64,000 bases of DNA from Calendula officinalis (lineage: Eukaryota > Streptophyta > Magnoliopsida > Asterales > Asteraceae), in assembly GCA_963853835.1 (NCBI GenBank), contig OY970826.1, forward strand, positions 6,308,001 through 6,372,000, given 5' to 3'. Both the position numbers and the translations under genes were made by a program. Of this stretch, positions 27,873 through 38,997 are shown one piece after another. Under the pieces are notes generated by a model. That model searched no databases. It was given only the letters and a program-made list of their open reading frames with translations, and was not told where the DNA came from. Positions within the stretch are counted from its first letter, which is position 1. Each line of letters begins with the position of its first letter.

Positions 27873-29669
27873 AGATACCGGCAAGAGGGATTCGCCCAAT
27901 CTACCGATACCTGCCTTACTCGCAGGAATACGTCCAGTTAGCAAGACTACTAACGTGGAAGAGTCGATGGGAATCCACCCAACTGCCCCTCATTCCACAC
28001 CTTATGACCGGGGGTCCCCCGCATCATCACATCATCTCATTCTTACCATAAGTCAACAGTTATTTCAATCAAAGCCTTCGGCTATCACATAAATCATCAA
28101 ACAAGTTAGTTATCCAATGCTAACTACATATAACTAGTTCAACATAGTATGAACGTACGTGTATGGTCCCATAGACCCGATCATAAGCAACTCACGTCTA
28201 CTTCTACATCTATGAACCCTATGAGGTCCATACTTACTTATTTCATAAGATACATTTCTTATTTTTTTGATATCGTAATACTTTTATCTCTTCGTTGACT
28301 ATAATACATAATTATTACTAGTCACATCATGTTCATTCCCATATATATAAGTTCTTTACTTTTTATTAGTAAATTTTACCAATAAATACTCATTACTATA
28401 TAATTGTTCCCACTTGCTTTATTAATACATATTTATTAATAAAGACTCAGTATACATTCTTTTAATCAATTACTTGATTCTTATGGTTCATTAATGAGGA
28501 TTCCACCATTACTTTAGTTTATCATATTTACTTCCAAAGTCATCAACCATACTAGACTTATTCTAGTATCACATTACACCTACTTTCTTACCCTTTTCAG
28601 TCACTATCTTTATCAAAACATTTATTAATAAAGACTCATAAAAGTATCATAAGAATTTTCAAAACTCTTTGCTTTGTACTCAGTTTAAAAAGTCTCATGT
28701 ACTCACTTTAGCGATAGCTAAATCCATATCGTGTTTATCAATACGAATCCTTGCTTCCCGCCTTTGAAATATCTCCAACTTTTAGGTCCTTGCTACCTAT
28801 CAACATAATAATCACATTTCTAGTTATCCTTAATAATTAGATAACACATAATTTCTAGTATCATCTTTAACCACCAAGTTCATCCAACTTGGTGAAATCC
28901 CAAAATCTTAGCTCCAAGGTTTCACCAACGAAGCCCAAACGCAACCATAACCCAAGGTCGACATCATTAGTCTCCAATATTAGTCTCATAACACTAATTA
29001 GTCACCAACACCCTTTTCCCCAAATTTTGGTGACATTCAAAACCCTAGGTTTAACCAATCTTAAGATTCTTACAAATCTTAAGCATACACTTGTTCTCTT
29101 TGTTAAAATACCATCTATTAAGTGTATACAACCTTTATTTAACCATTACCCACAAACCCAAGAACTAGGGTATTAAACCCAAGCTTACAATCCATGGATC
29201 TAAAGCTACAACTACAAAAGAGTGAAGATTTACCTTGATCTTCAACAATGGGAGCAAAATCATTTGATTTGGACCCCAAAATCAGCTCCAAACGACCTTT
29301 TCCACTCAAAATATGTATAAGGTTCTAGAGAGAGAGTTAGGGTTTCAAGTTTGGTATCTAATGGCCAAAAACCCGAATTTAATGCTCCAGACGCCCTCGC
29401 GCGCTCGACCACCACCTTGTCGCGCGCTCGACACGACCAGAAGTGGTCAGCCCCAGACACTCGCGCCCCTCGACAACCTCTCGCGCGCTCGAGCAGCTGG
29501 TTCCCTTGTGTTTTGCTGATTTGGTCTAATTTTTTATCCGGTTTTGTCCATAACTTTCTCATACGATGTCCAAATGACACGAAACCAATTTCCACGTGTT
29601 TTAAATGATTTATCCTTATTTATCATATTTTTCAATAATTTATTTGATTCAAAATTTCGGGTCGTTACA

Positions 29670-29979
29670 AGTCCGATCCGAATCCGACCCGTTTTTGGGC
29701 AGTTTTTGAGTAGTTTCGAAACTGTATTATAACAGTTTCTGGTGGTTTATGCATGATAGAATTAACCTTCTTTTTTTTCTTCAGATTCCTTGTACGAAAT
29801 TGATAACACGGTTAAAAATTCTTCGTTGCAAATTTTGATTTTATTTGATGAAAGATTTCGTAGTCACGACGAAATACTTTGATATAAAAGTGTTTCACGA
29901 CTTCAAAGTAATCCGAGCAAAATAAAATCAACACAAAATTCTAACATCAAGCCAAATCTCAGTCTATAATAACTATTTA
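29670..29979. repeat. direct duplication, unit 1, second segment
   Basis: This matches about 32042-32340 (shared GTTTATGCATGATAGAATTA, CATCAAGCCAAATCTCAGTC). It lies between the solo LTR (ends 29669) and the MULE (starts 29980). Confidence 0.85.
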
Positions 29980-31434
29980 GTGAAATGTTCAAGGTAGTCC
30001 ATTAATTTTATCTAGTCTCAAGGGACATTTATTAGCCCTTGGATCAAGAAAAATCAATGGTCAAGATCAAGATTCAAAACCACCACCACCACTACAAGCA
30101 CATGTGCTTCTCCGGCGGCCGGAGACGGCGGCGGGCGGCGGAGGGCGACGGCGGCGGGCGGCGGCGGACGGCGGCGATCAGCGGCGGGCGGGCGGCGGCG
30201 GGCGGCCGCCGGAGGTGGCCGCCGGCGTGGTGACCGGTGGTGGTTGTCGTGACTGGAAGCACATGTGTTTCGTGATTTAAAGACAAATGAATTGCTTGTA
30301 AGTTACATGTGTTCAGGAATAAAAACACTTGTGCTTGGCTTTATGAAGCACATGTGCTTCATTATGATATGTTTGTCACTTGTTTTGATTTTTTTTCTTG
30401 TGTAGTGCACCTGTGTTTCATAACGTCAAACACATATGCTTCGTGATTCAAACACAAATGACTTACTTGTAAGTTACATGTGGTCAGGAACAAAAACACA
30501 TGTGCTTGGCTTTATGAAGCACATGTGCTTCATAATGATATGTTCGTCACTTGTTTTGATTTCTTGTCTGTGTAGTGAAGCACATGTGTTTCATAACGTC
30601 AAGCACATGTGCTTGGCTTTATGAAGCACATATGCTTCATAATGATATGTTCGTCACTTGTTTTGATTTTTTTTTCTTCTGTGTAGTGAAGCACATGTGT
30701 TTCATAAAGTCAAGCACATGTGCTTCGTGATTGAAACACAAATTACTTGCTTGTAAGTTACATGTGTTTAGGAACAAAAACACATGTGCTTGGCTTTATG
30801 AAGCACATGTGCTTCATAATGATATGTTCGTCACTTGTTTTGATTTTTTTCTGTGTAGTGAAGCACATGTATTTCATAACGTTAAGCACATGTGCTTCGT
30901 GATTCGAACACAAATGACTTGCTTGTAAGTTACATGTGATCAGGAACAAAAACACATGTGCTTGGCTTTATGAAGCACATGTGTTTCATAATGATACGTT
31001 CGTCACTTGTTTTGATTTTTTTATGTGTAGTGAAGCACATGTGTTTCATAACGTCAAGCACATGTGCTTCGTATGCTCCCTTGTGTGTTTAGAAACTCAT
31101 GTTTTTAGTGGCTTGAAGCACATGTGTTTTGTGACCTGAAGCACATGTGCTTCGAAGTAATATGCTGTGTTTTAGTGAAGGACATGTGCTTCGATAGATT
31201 AATAGCACCACCACCCCCATTACCACCAGCACCTTCACTGTCAGCCACCACCACCACCGCTGGCCGCCGGCCACCGGCGGCGGACGGCGGCGATCGGCGG
31301 CGGCGGACGGCGGCCGGAGGCGTCGGACGGCGGTGGGTGTAGGTGAGGGATTTGATCTTGACCATCTTGATCCAATGAGTAGGATTTATCCCTTAGGACT
31401 AGACAAATCCTTTGGACTTCCTAAAATACAACTC
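29980..31434. mobile_element. MULE carrying an array of CACATGTG palindromes (TSD TAACTATTTA)
   Basis: Terminal repeats of about 80 bp start GTGAAATGTTCAAGGTAGTCC on the left and GAGTTGTATTTTAGGAAGTCC read from the right, related to those at 4709-5501. The 10-bp duplication TAACTATTTA is perfect (29970-29979, 31435-31444). The equivalent place in the second duplication unit (near 32335) lacks the element. Inside the ends are GC-rich arms (about 30110-30240, 31255-31335), themselves roughly inverted. The centre (30240-31190) is a tandem repeat of about 172 bp, with one short unit of about 107 bp. By my count it holds 18 exact CACATGTG cores, many as the 14-bp palindrome AAGCACATGTGCTT. Open frames in it are repeat artefacts. 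Confidence 0.85.
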
Positions 31435-31651
31435 TAACTATTTAAGTTAAACTTAAGCTTTACATGTAAAACTGAAAACACAATTTCAAATTCGAGCTTT
31501 CTAATGTCAAAGAAGCTAAATTCAAGCCTTTACTTCCCTAGACTCGTGTATAGTATCTAAACGTGATAACAAAGTACACGTAGCACTCAAAAGTCGGCTC
31601 ATTTGTATTTTGTTGATGTATGCGAAATGCGATTGTGGCCAAAAATAAAAG
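31435..31651. repeat. direct duplication, unit 1, third segment
   Basis: This matches 32335-32549 nearly base for base, including CGAGCTTTCTAATGTCAAAG and GTATGCGAAATGCGATTGTG. The match ends at AAAATAAAAG in both copies. Confidence 0.9.
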
Positions 31652-31787
31652 GTCTTGTGTTCGAATCCCTTAAGCAGTATTTTTTATTTTGTGGTGTTTA
31701 AGAGGTTTCCCAAAGTAGAAATTTAATATTAAATTTAAGATTTAAGACATTTTAAACTTAGAAGGCATAAATGCTTTAAGGAGTAAG

Positions 31788-32549
31788 ATAATATGTGAAA
31801 GTTATTGTTTGAATTCATTCTGATTAAATTACACTGACTCAACGGGGTCCAGGGGCAGGGCCACTGGAAATGAGGTCCGAGGAGCAGCACCCTGGAGGGG
31901 TCCAAGAGGCAGAACTCCTAGCTAGGGCCGAGCTGCCAAGTTAGCTTGGAAATTTGATTTTTTTTGGATAAATATTGCTTTATAAAAAACGCATGGAACA
32001 TTCGAATTCGAATTCAAAATCCGGGTTTCTGTCCCGTCCCGTCGAGTCCGATCCGAACCTGACCCGCTTTTTGGCAGGTTTTGAACGTTTTAACAGTTTT
32101 TGGAGGTTTATGCATGATAGAATTAACCTTCTTTTTTTTGTCAAATTCACGGTACGAAATTGATAACACGCTTAAAAGTTCTTCGTTCTTTCAAATTTTG
32201 ATTTTATTTAATGGAAGATTTCGTTGTAACAACGAAATACTTTGATATATAAATGTTTCACGACTTTAAAGTAATCCAAGTAAAATAAAATCAATACAAA
32301 ATTCTAACATCAAGCCAAATCTCAGTCTATAAAAGTCATTTATGACAAACTTAAACTTTACCCATAAGACTGAGAACACAATTTCAAATTCGAGCTTTCT
32401 AATGTCAAAGAAGCTAAATTCAAGCCTTTACTTCCCTAGACTCGTGTATAATATCTAAACGTGATAACAAAGTACACGTAGCACTCAAAAGTCGGCTCAT
32501 TTGTATTTTGTTGATGTATGCGAAATGCGATTGTGACCAAAAATAAAAG
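31788..32549. repeat. direct duplication, unit 2 (uninterrupted)
   Basis: This is the intact copy of the unit, 762 bp, ending about 255 bp upstream of the ERF start codon. It preserves the empty sites of the LTR insertion (at GTCGAGTCCGATCCG) and of the MULE. The ends are not TG...CA and there is no primer site in the 136-bp gap between units, so they are not LTRs. Confidence 0.85.
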
Positions 32550-32745
32550 AAAATATCGTATATTATTTTAAATAAATTTGTAGTTGAAAATGTAGTTACG
32601 GTTGATGGTTTTGATGGTATCTGTCGGCCAGGTTTTTGGGGTTATCTTTAAATCCATAAAAATAAAAAACGTAGCGGCTGTGTCGACTCGACAAAATCAC
32701 ATACATACCGAACGCAACTCACACTTGTCATCATTCACCTCCTTC

Positions 32746-32754
32746 CATAAATAC
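32746..32754 (+). promoter_or_regulatory. possible TATA box of the ERF gene
   Basis: CATAAATAC lies about 55 bp upstream of the start codon, in a CT- and CA-rich stretch, which would leave a short 5' leader. This is a weak match chosen by position. Confidence 0.35.
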
Positions 32755-32803
32755 AATAATCACTCTCTCCCAAAATTCAATTTCATCAATCGAGCCGCCA
32801 CAC

Positions 32804-33268
32804 ATGGAAGCCGCCGACGCCGCCGCCGCCACCGCCTGTTCTTCCAAAAGAAAACAGATTCACCAAACTGAAAACACCAAACCCTACAGAGGAATCCGCA
32901 TGAGGAAGTGGGGAAAATGGGTTGCCGAAATTCGTGAACCAAACAAACGTTCACGTATCTGGCTTGGTTCTTACTCCTCCCCCGTCGCCGCTGCACGTGC
33001 TTACGACACCGCCGTCTTCTACCTCCGCGGCCCTTCCGCCAGTCTCAATTTCCCCGATTTAATCCGAGACGACGGCGACGGCGAATTACAGGATCTCTCC
33101 TCTGCTTCCATCAGAAAAAAGGCGACGGAGGTCGGAGCAAAAGAAGACGCTCTCCAGAACGAGAACCGGAACCGGCCGTTGCCGTCACCGGAAAGATGTT
33201 CGGGTCGGGTGTGTTTAAATACGGACTTGAATGAGTACCCGAATCCAGAATCTTCTGATGAAAATTAA
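32804..33268 (+). CDS. AP2/ERF transcription factor, DREB type with EAR repression motif
   Basis: This is a single-exon gene of 154 codons. One AP2/ERF DNA-binding domain spans residues about 28-86, with YRGIRMRKWGKWVAEIR, the WLGSY turn, AAARAYD and LRGPSASLNFP. Val40 and Glu45 fall at the positions (14 and 19 of the domain) that mark the DREB subfamily, which usually binds DRE/CRT elements. The RKWGKWVAEIREPNKRSRIWLGSY string is typical of group II (A-5) members close to Arabidopsis ERF012-ERF014. Near the C-terminus, DLNEYP (residues 141-146) fits the DLNxxP EAR motif that recruits TOPLESS-type corepressors, so a nuclear repressor is likely. Short intronless genes are usual in this group. 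The start is the first methionine in frame before the domain. Upstream lie unit 2 of a duplication and, 1.4-2.8 kb away, the CACATGTG-rich MULE. Confidence 0.93.
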   Translation: MEAADAAAATACSSKRKQIHQTENTKPYRGIRMRKWGKWVAEIREPNKRSRIWLGSYSSPVAAARAYDTAVFYLRGPSASLNFPDLIRDDGDGELQDLSSASIRKKATEVGAKEDALQNENRNRPLPSPERCSGRVCLNTDLNEYPNPESSDEN

Positions 33269-34036
33269 CGGTGAGATGACGATGGACGTTTAATTGTTTA
33301 TAGGTGCATAGGCGCCGTTAATTTCGGAGGGATAGAATCGTCTTAATTATTTTTGAAATATAAAATGATTTGGTGGGTTGGGTTGGGTGTAGGACTGTAG
33401 GTTATGTAGACAGATGATGGAGAGTCCAAACGGATTACTATGAAAATATTGTTTTTGGTTCTCTTTGATAAATGAAAAAGATGGAAAAGAAAGATAAATC
33501 ATAAAAATAATTTGTTTATATTTTACTATTTTTTGAATTGCAATTATCCTGATTTAAGTATGTTTGAATGTTTGATGATGGATGCGTTGAAGCTTTAGGG
33601 GTGTTTGGAAAGTTCATTTGGAGGCTATTAGCTTATATTTTGTAGATTTTATGTGTTTATATAAACTAATTATCACTCTACATAAGTTTTCTAAGCTTTC
33701 TGAAAACACTTTTTTTTAGTTTTGTTTTGAGAAATTTAGTTTTTTATTAAAATATATTTTTGTTCAGAGTTACGTGCTCTATGTTTCCCCCCTTCTATTT
33801 ACATAGGTTCAACAAACTAGCCAACCAAAACCCCATGCTTTTGATTCCTTAAAATGACCAAATAATGTTACTTTTTCATCGTTGCCTGATATTAAATCAT
33901 ATTATTTATTTCCTGTTCATTTAATTAATAGAAGTATGTAAATAAAAAGATAAGATTAACAAAAATAATTTGTGAATTTTATATTTCAATTATTTACGGT
34001 TAGAAAAATTAAGTATGAAAACTATGATAAGAAATA
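33269..34036. other. 3' flank of the ERF gene, nothing else recognised
   Basis: This is an AT-rich 3' untranslated and intergenic region. I see no second gene, and no clear AATAAA was identified near the stop. Confidence 0.5.
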
Positions 34037-34207
34037 GGAAAATTATAATAACAGCCCTAAAAGGGTTGTCACTAGGATGTCATTACACGTATTAAAAACT
34101 TGTACAATAATAAATAATCGCCCCTACATTTAGTAATAAACTTCCATTAATAAAAGTACAAACGTTTTAAGCATATAACTACTTCAAAAGCTGTCATTAA
34201 CAAAACC
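34037..34207. mobile_element. small MULE-type MITE (same family as 23347 and 49711)
   Basis: Ends are GGAAAATTATAATAACAGCC on the left and GGTTTTGTTAATGACAGC read from the right, matching the family. The flanks give no clean 9-bp duplication, so the borders are approximate. The interior has the shared ACTTGTACAATAAT-type string. Confidence 0.5.
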
Positions 34208-34231
34208 TAGTAATAAATAAAATTATCATTT

Positions 34232-36282
34232 TTTTTGAACGGCAAAGGTGAAACCGGAAGAGCTTCGGGAAAGCCATCAACCCACCGGGAACATAGCGGG
34301 TAGAGACATGAGACAAGAACAATACCTATGCGATTAAGATTTGTCTTAGTAGCGAGCCTTCCATTCTCCACTTTCCAAACATTAATACAAACTTTTTTAG
34401 GCACGACCTTGGTCCAAGAGTAATGCTCAACCACAGCCCTTTTGAGAAAGAATTCATCAAAGGCCAACCGCAGCGATTTGACCGAGAAAACGCCATCAGG
34501 CTCAAGAGCCCACGTGATCGAGCGCCCGTTATTGAGCCCACGTGATCGAGCGCCCGTTAGCAGCGGCCTGCTCGGACCGAAACCAACATTCCAGGGGTAT
34601 ATTGCCTTTAGAAAAAGCCTTATGGACTTTAAGTATGTTACGCCATATCCCGGGAAACTTACCGCAAGAATTAAGCCCGATAAGGCCACCATTATCCCCA
34701 TGAAGATAGATAATAACCGATTTCCACAAAGAGTTTTGGTCCGTTTTAAATCTCCATATCCACTTAGTAAGGAGGGCGAGGTTTAAACCTTTAAGACTAC
34801 CAACATTTAAGCCCCCGAGCTCATAATTATTCAAAACCACCTTCCAATCAACCCAAGAAATTTTCTTTTCGTCGCCGTTGCCCCCCCCAAAAGAACTTAG
34901 CCCGAATGCTTTCAAGTTTCTTTAAGATTTTTCCCGGGGCTTTAAAGAGGGAGAAGTAATAAATACCTAGGCTACCGAGGACCGATTTTATGAGAGTGTG
35001 TCTCCCCCCGAAAGATAAAGTCTTGGATTTCCATTTAGAAAGCTTGGAGGAGAATTTGTCAATTATCTTTGCCCACGATTCACACTTATCAAGAGAGACG
35101 CCAATAGGAAGGCCCAAGTAAGAAAACAGGAACTCACTAGCTCGACAATGAAACTTCCGGGCCAACTCGACAACCGAGGCATGATCAACCCCAATCCCCA
35201 TAAGACTACTCTTATGCATATTGATTTTAAGACCCGAGCAAAGATGAAAACATCTCAAAATCCGGGTAAGATTGGCAATATTTCGATCCGCCCATTCACC
35301 AATCACGATTGTATCATCCGCATATTGCATATGAGATACAACCGGGGCCGCATGCGGGAGTTGAATACCCGTGAAAACGCCTTTCAACCGAGCTTCTTTC
35401 ATAACAAGATTGAAGCCTTCGGCGACTATAATAAATAAAAAAGGGGCGAGTGGATCGCCTTGCCTAACCCCCTACCAATATGAAATTCATGAGAAGGAGA
35501 GCCGTTCACCAAAATACTAATAGAGGCCGAAAAAGACAACCATTAATCCATTTTCTCCATTTCGACCCAGAATTCATCAGTTTCATCATATCGTCCAAAT
35601 AGTCCCAATAAACCGAATCGAACGCCTTTTCAAAATCTGTTTTGAATAACATAGACTTTGAATTTAGATTTCTTAGCCCATTCGATGATTTCACTAATGA
35701 TAAATGGACCGTCAAGAATACTTCTTCCATGAATGAATGCGGTTTGCTCACCGCCAATAACATTACCAATCACAAGTTTCAAACGGTTAGCAAGGATTTT
35801 GGCAATAATCTTATAAAAGCAATTCAATAAACTAATCAGCCTATAATCATTAAAACTAATAGGCGCATTAATTTTGGCAATAAAGCAAAGAAGGAAGAAT
35901 TGCAACCCAGATCAATGGAACCATAAGCTTTAAAATGTTTAACCGCCGCCGTCAAATCCGATTTAATAATATCCCAAAATTTCCTAAGGAAAGCAAAGGT
36001 GAACCCGTCAGGACCCGGGGCTTTCTCGGACCCAATATTCCACACAGCTTCTTTAATTTCATAATCTAGAATGATGCTTTCAAGCGAGACGGCCTGATCA
36101 CACGACATCTGATTTATGAGGTTACTCGAGAAACCGGGCCGCTGAACAAGATTACCCGAGAACCTGTTAGAGAAAAACGCAGCCCTTCAGATTTGATGAT
36201 GGAAGGATCTGTGACCCAGGCACCATTTATAGAAATACAGTGAATAAAATTCGAACGCCTAATACTGTTAATGATGCAATAT
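34232..36282 (-). mobile_element. 5'-truncated L1-type LINE (TSD AAATTATCATTT)
   Basis: The minus-strand sequence ends in a poly(A) tail (T run at 34232-34238). It is flanked by a perfect 12-bp duplication AAATTATCATTT (34220-34231 and 36283-36294). Coding remnants, in order, are RSNFIHCISINGAW, AVWNIGSEKAPGPDG (about 36020-36060), AFIHGRSILDG (about 35735), the catalytic-region string FEKAFDSVYWDYL (about 35610) and QYADDTIVIGEW (about 35300), then a zinc-finger-like tail. Only the reverse-transcriptase half of ORF2 is present; the endonuclease and ORF1 were lost at insertion. Several frameshifts and stops make it inactive. Confidence 0.9.
34240..36282 (-). pseudogene. LINE ORF2 reverse transcriptase pseudogene
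   Basis: The frame is broken into at least five pieces. The YADD active-site box is intact in the piece ending near 34848-35402, and the upstream piece keeps the first catalytic Asp in KTDFEKAFDS. The fragments join end to end in the same order as in the plus-strand LINE at 44936-48341, so the two are the same family. It has no coding capacity now. Confidence 0.85.
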
Positions 36283-36294
36283 AAATTATCATTT

Positions 36295-36701
36295 GATAAT
36301 ACTAATAGAATTGTTACTAAAGAGTTTATTCTTACTATTAATATTGTCACTCCATTTAACAATTTTTGTATATGCATAAGCAACATAAATCAATCTACTT
36401 ATAAGTGGGTGGTATCAATATAAGGTGTGAGGTTCTATTGTGTATAAATTTAAGTAGATTATCAATTAAATGGATCAGGCCCACAACATTGGTGTTCGGC
36501 AGCCCAGATGTAATAATAATTCTATCCGGACTGGGCCCAAGTAACCTGGTAAGAATTTCTTCCCACTTAGGTCCAAAATGATTTTGTGCCCCCCCCCCCC
36601 CTCAGGCACTCGATTCATCGATCTTCTTCCTCCGGTAAGACGTCTACATCAAACTCCCCTTACTCTTTTGATTTGAATACCCCGGTTAATGACAGACCGG
36701 A
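36295..36701. other. spacer, perhaps the 5' end of the plus-strand LINE
   Basis: This lies between the minus-strand LINE and the LTR element. A poly-C run (36587-36600) precedes a CT-rich leader. If the LTR element jumped into the plus-strand LINE, the last 100 bp could be that LINE's 5' untranslated region; this is inference only, and no gene is seen. Confidence 0.35.
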
Positions 36702-38982
36702 TGTAACATACGTGTTTTATTTTGAGTATTGGAAATTGTTAAGACTAACTATATCTGGTAAATGATAAGGTAATAGGTTTTGTTAGATGGAAGCATTGTT
36801 AACAATCTGTATTTTCGGTATTTGGATAAGTGGCATAGGTCAAAAAGGAAGAAAAATTGTGAAATTGCAGCATTTCGGAAGATAGCGGCGCTATCTTAGA
36901 GATAGCGGCGCTATCTTGTGTAAAAGGGGACAGCAACTCGAAATAGCTAAGGGGAAAACGCGAAAAATTTAGAGATAGCGGCGCTATCTCTGGAAAAAGC
37001 GGCGCTATTTAGCGCGGGGTCGAGATAGCGGCGCTATCTTGGGCAGATAGCGGCGCTATCTTGTGCAGATTAGGCATAAAATCGGGTTTTTGACCCATTT
37101 CAGCTCATTTTCTTCATAGAACGAGTTGGTGAATTCTCGGGGCGATTTTGGTGAATCAAGGACGAATATTGGTGCAAATCAAAGAGGTTTTCATCATAAG
37201 ATCAAGTTATAAAGGTATGATGCTTAGTTTTTGTTCATGCAAGTGATTTAGGGTTAAAATTGGAGAAGAATCAAGAACCCTAGGTTAGGGTTTGGATCAC
37301 AAAACTGAAATTGATGATTGTAGACTATGTATAACTGATATTGAACTAGGAAATTGGAAGTTAGCATGTGATTATGCACTAGATGTATAGTTAGAAGTTT
37401 AGGGTTTTGGGGTTAATCACCAATTTTGGGAAGTTGGTGATTAAGGGTCATATTAGTAGTGATTTTGAGCTTGTATATTGAATGAGATAAGTATAATTGT
37501 GATAGGTAAACAATTGGGAAATTGTGGTGATTGTATCGACCGGTGACAATGGAATATGACTAAAGGAAGTATTTGGCTCGTGTTGTCAATCGCTTGATTC
37601 CAGGTGAGTTCATCTATGTACAACTGTATACTAGTAGTTATATATTTAAATGCTGCGTGTTTAATTGTTATTTGGTTTATTATTATCACATATACGATGC
37701 CTAGAACATTGAATTGGTAATTCTAGTGATTTGACTGTAATATGGTTAAATGAAGTTTGACTCATAAATAGGCTTTTGCTATGTGTATTGACTTGTAAGA
37801 ATATAGTGATTATTTGTAGTATGCCTTGTGTATAATCTTTTGATAGATGCCTTGATTGATGGAATATCCTTGAAGTGTCTCACTTGATATCGATTCATGT
37901 CGTATAAATTCCTTGTGTTACGTCTCGGTTGGATTGCTCTAGTATGAGATGCATTTTTATTGATTCGGGTTGTGATAATCCTATTGTTCCGGTCTCGTGG
38001 AGCCATCGTTATTATTGTTTCATTTGATATCGAATATGAGTTACCCGTACGAATTCCTTGAGAGATAATTTCGTTTCGTGAGGACCCACGGCGGCTTGAG
38101 TATTACTTTGTGTAATATGTTGAGCGGTGGACGCGGGAGTACCTGGCGGAGGAGTGGTATGGACCGTGGTGGTGAAGCTGGATCATGGACTCGGTTAGGG
38201 GTGCCTTGATCACCTTCATCGGCCTCATTCCCTAATGGCCTAAGGGGGAATGACGCACTTTGATTCTTTTTGATGGTATTGAGATCTCATAGATTCATGA
38301 TGCGGTATTATCTATCGGTTCCGGTGGTTAAGTGATGATTCTCGTGGAGTGTTGATTCGGTGATTGGTTCTCAATTGTGTTTATTATCTTACAAACTCTT
38401 GTTAATTCTTGCGGTATAGTTGTATTCTCAATGTCAGTCATTCAGTGATTCTTGTCGATCCCGGATAAGTGTTGATACTCGGCTATGACGGATTCTCGGT
38501 AAATCTCATGTTAAGTTGTAAAGCTTCTCGGTCAGTTATGCATTGTTGTGTACTTGCTATAATATGAATTACTTAAATAGTTTTATACCATTTTATATGT
38601 TATTATTTCTTTGTTTGGTATATAATGCTAGTATTATTTTGTACTTTTTGAACTCACTAAGCTCGTTGTAGCTTACCCGTTTAGTGGACTAACTTTTTAC
38701 AGGAAAAGATAAGAGTAAGCATATAGGATCTTGAAGTTGATCGGAGGTTTAGAAGTTATACTCCGGGCGTATAATTAGGTATGTGGGAGTTGGGTAGTTT
38801 TGTATTGTTAATTTTTTTGTAGTTAGCTGGTTTGTATCCATAGTCTTTGTTGGTAGTGAGATCTTGGCCCGTTTGCTGTATTTTGTATAGTTGTTATCTG
38901 TTTAGAATGGTTAATTGTAATTAGATAGTTATTAAAAAGTTGTTCGTTTTGATTGGTGGGATTTCTTGACCCGGTCGTTACA
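36702..38982 (+). repeat. 5' LTR
   Basis: This is a 2281-bp LTR. A cluster at 36881-37060 holds five exact copies of GATAGCGGCGCTATC (36881, 36901, 36974, 37024, 37046) and one variant (36995), each a 15-bp dyad. The cluster starts 179 bp from the LTR 5' end. The short antisense open frames are duplicated in the other LTR and have no coding motif. Confidence 0.95.
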
Positions 38983-38985
38983 ATA

Positions 38986-38997
38986 TGGTATCAGAGC
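38986..38997 (+). other. primer-binding site (initiator tRNA-Met)
   Basis: TGGTATCAGAGC is complementary to the 3' end of plant initiator tRNA-Met and sits 3 nt after the LTR, as expected for a functional minus-strand primer site. Confidence 0.95.

Noticed and set aside
30300..31190. Regularly spaced palindromic repeats that look CRISPR-like
   Set aside because: Spacers are not unique and repeat with the 172-bp unit, the context is a plant transposon, and there are no cas genes.
30039..31365. Several open frames rich in Arg/Ala or with repeated His-Met-Cys-Phe strings
   Set aside because: They arise from the GC-rich arms and the 172-bp tandem repeats of a MULE; they exist on both strands and show no domain.
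31435..32549. The direct duplication as a TRIM-type LTR pair
   Set aside because: The repeats do not begin TG and end CA, the gap has no primer-binding site, and no flanking 5-bp duplication was found.
37453..38006. Antisense open frames duplicated at 43245-43798
   Set aside because: They are identical because they lie in the two LTRs of one element; composition and lack of motifs argue against coding.
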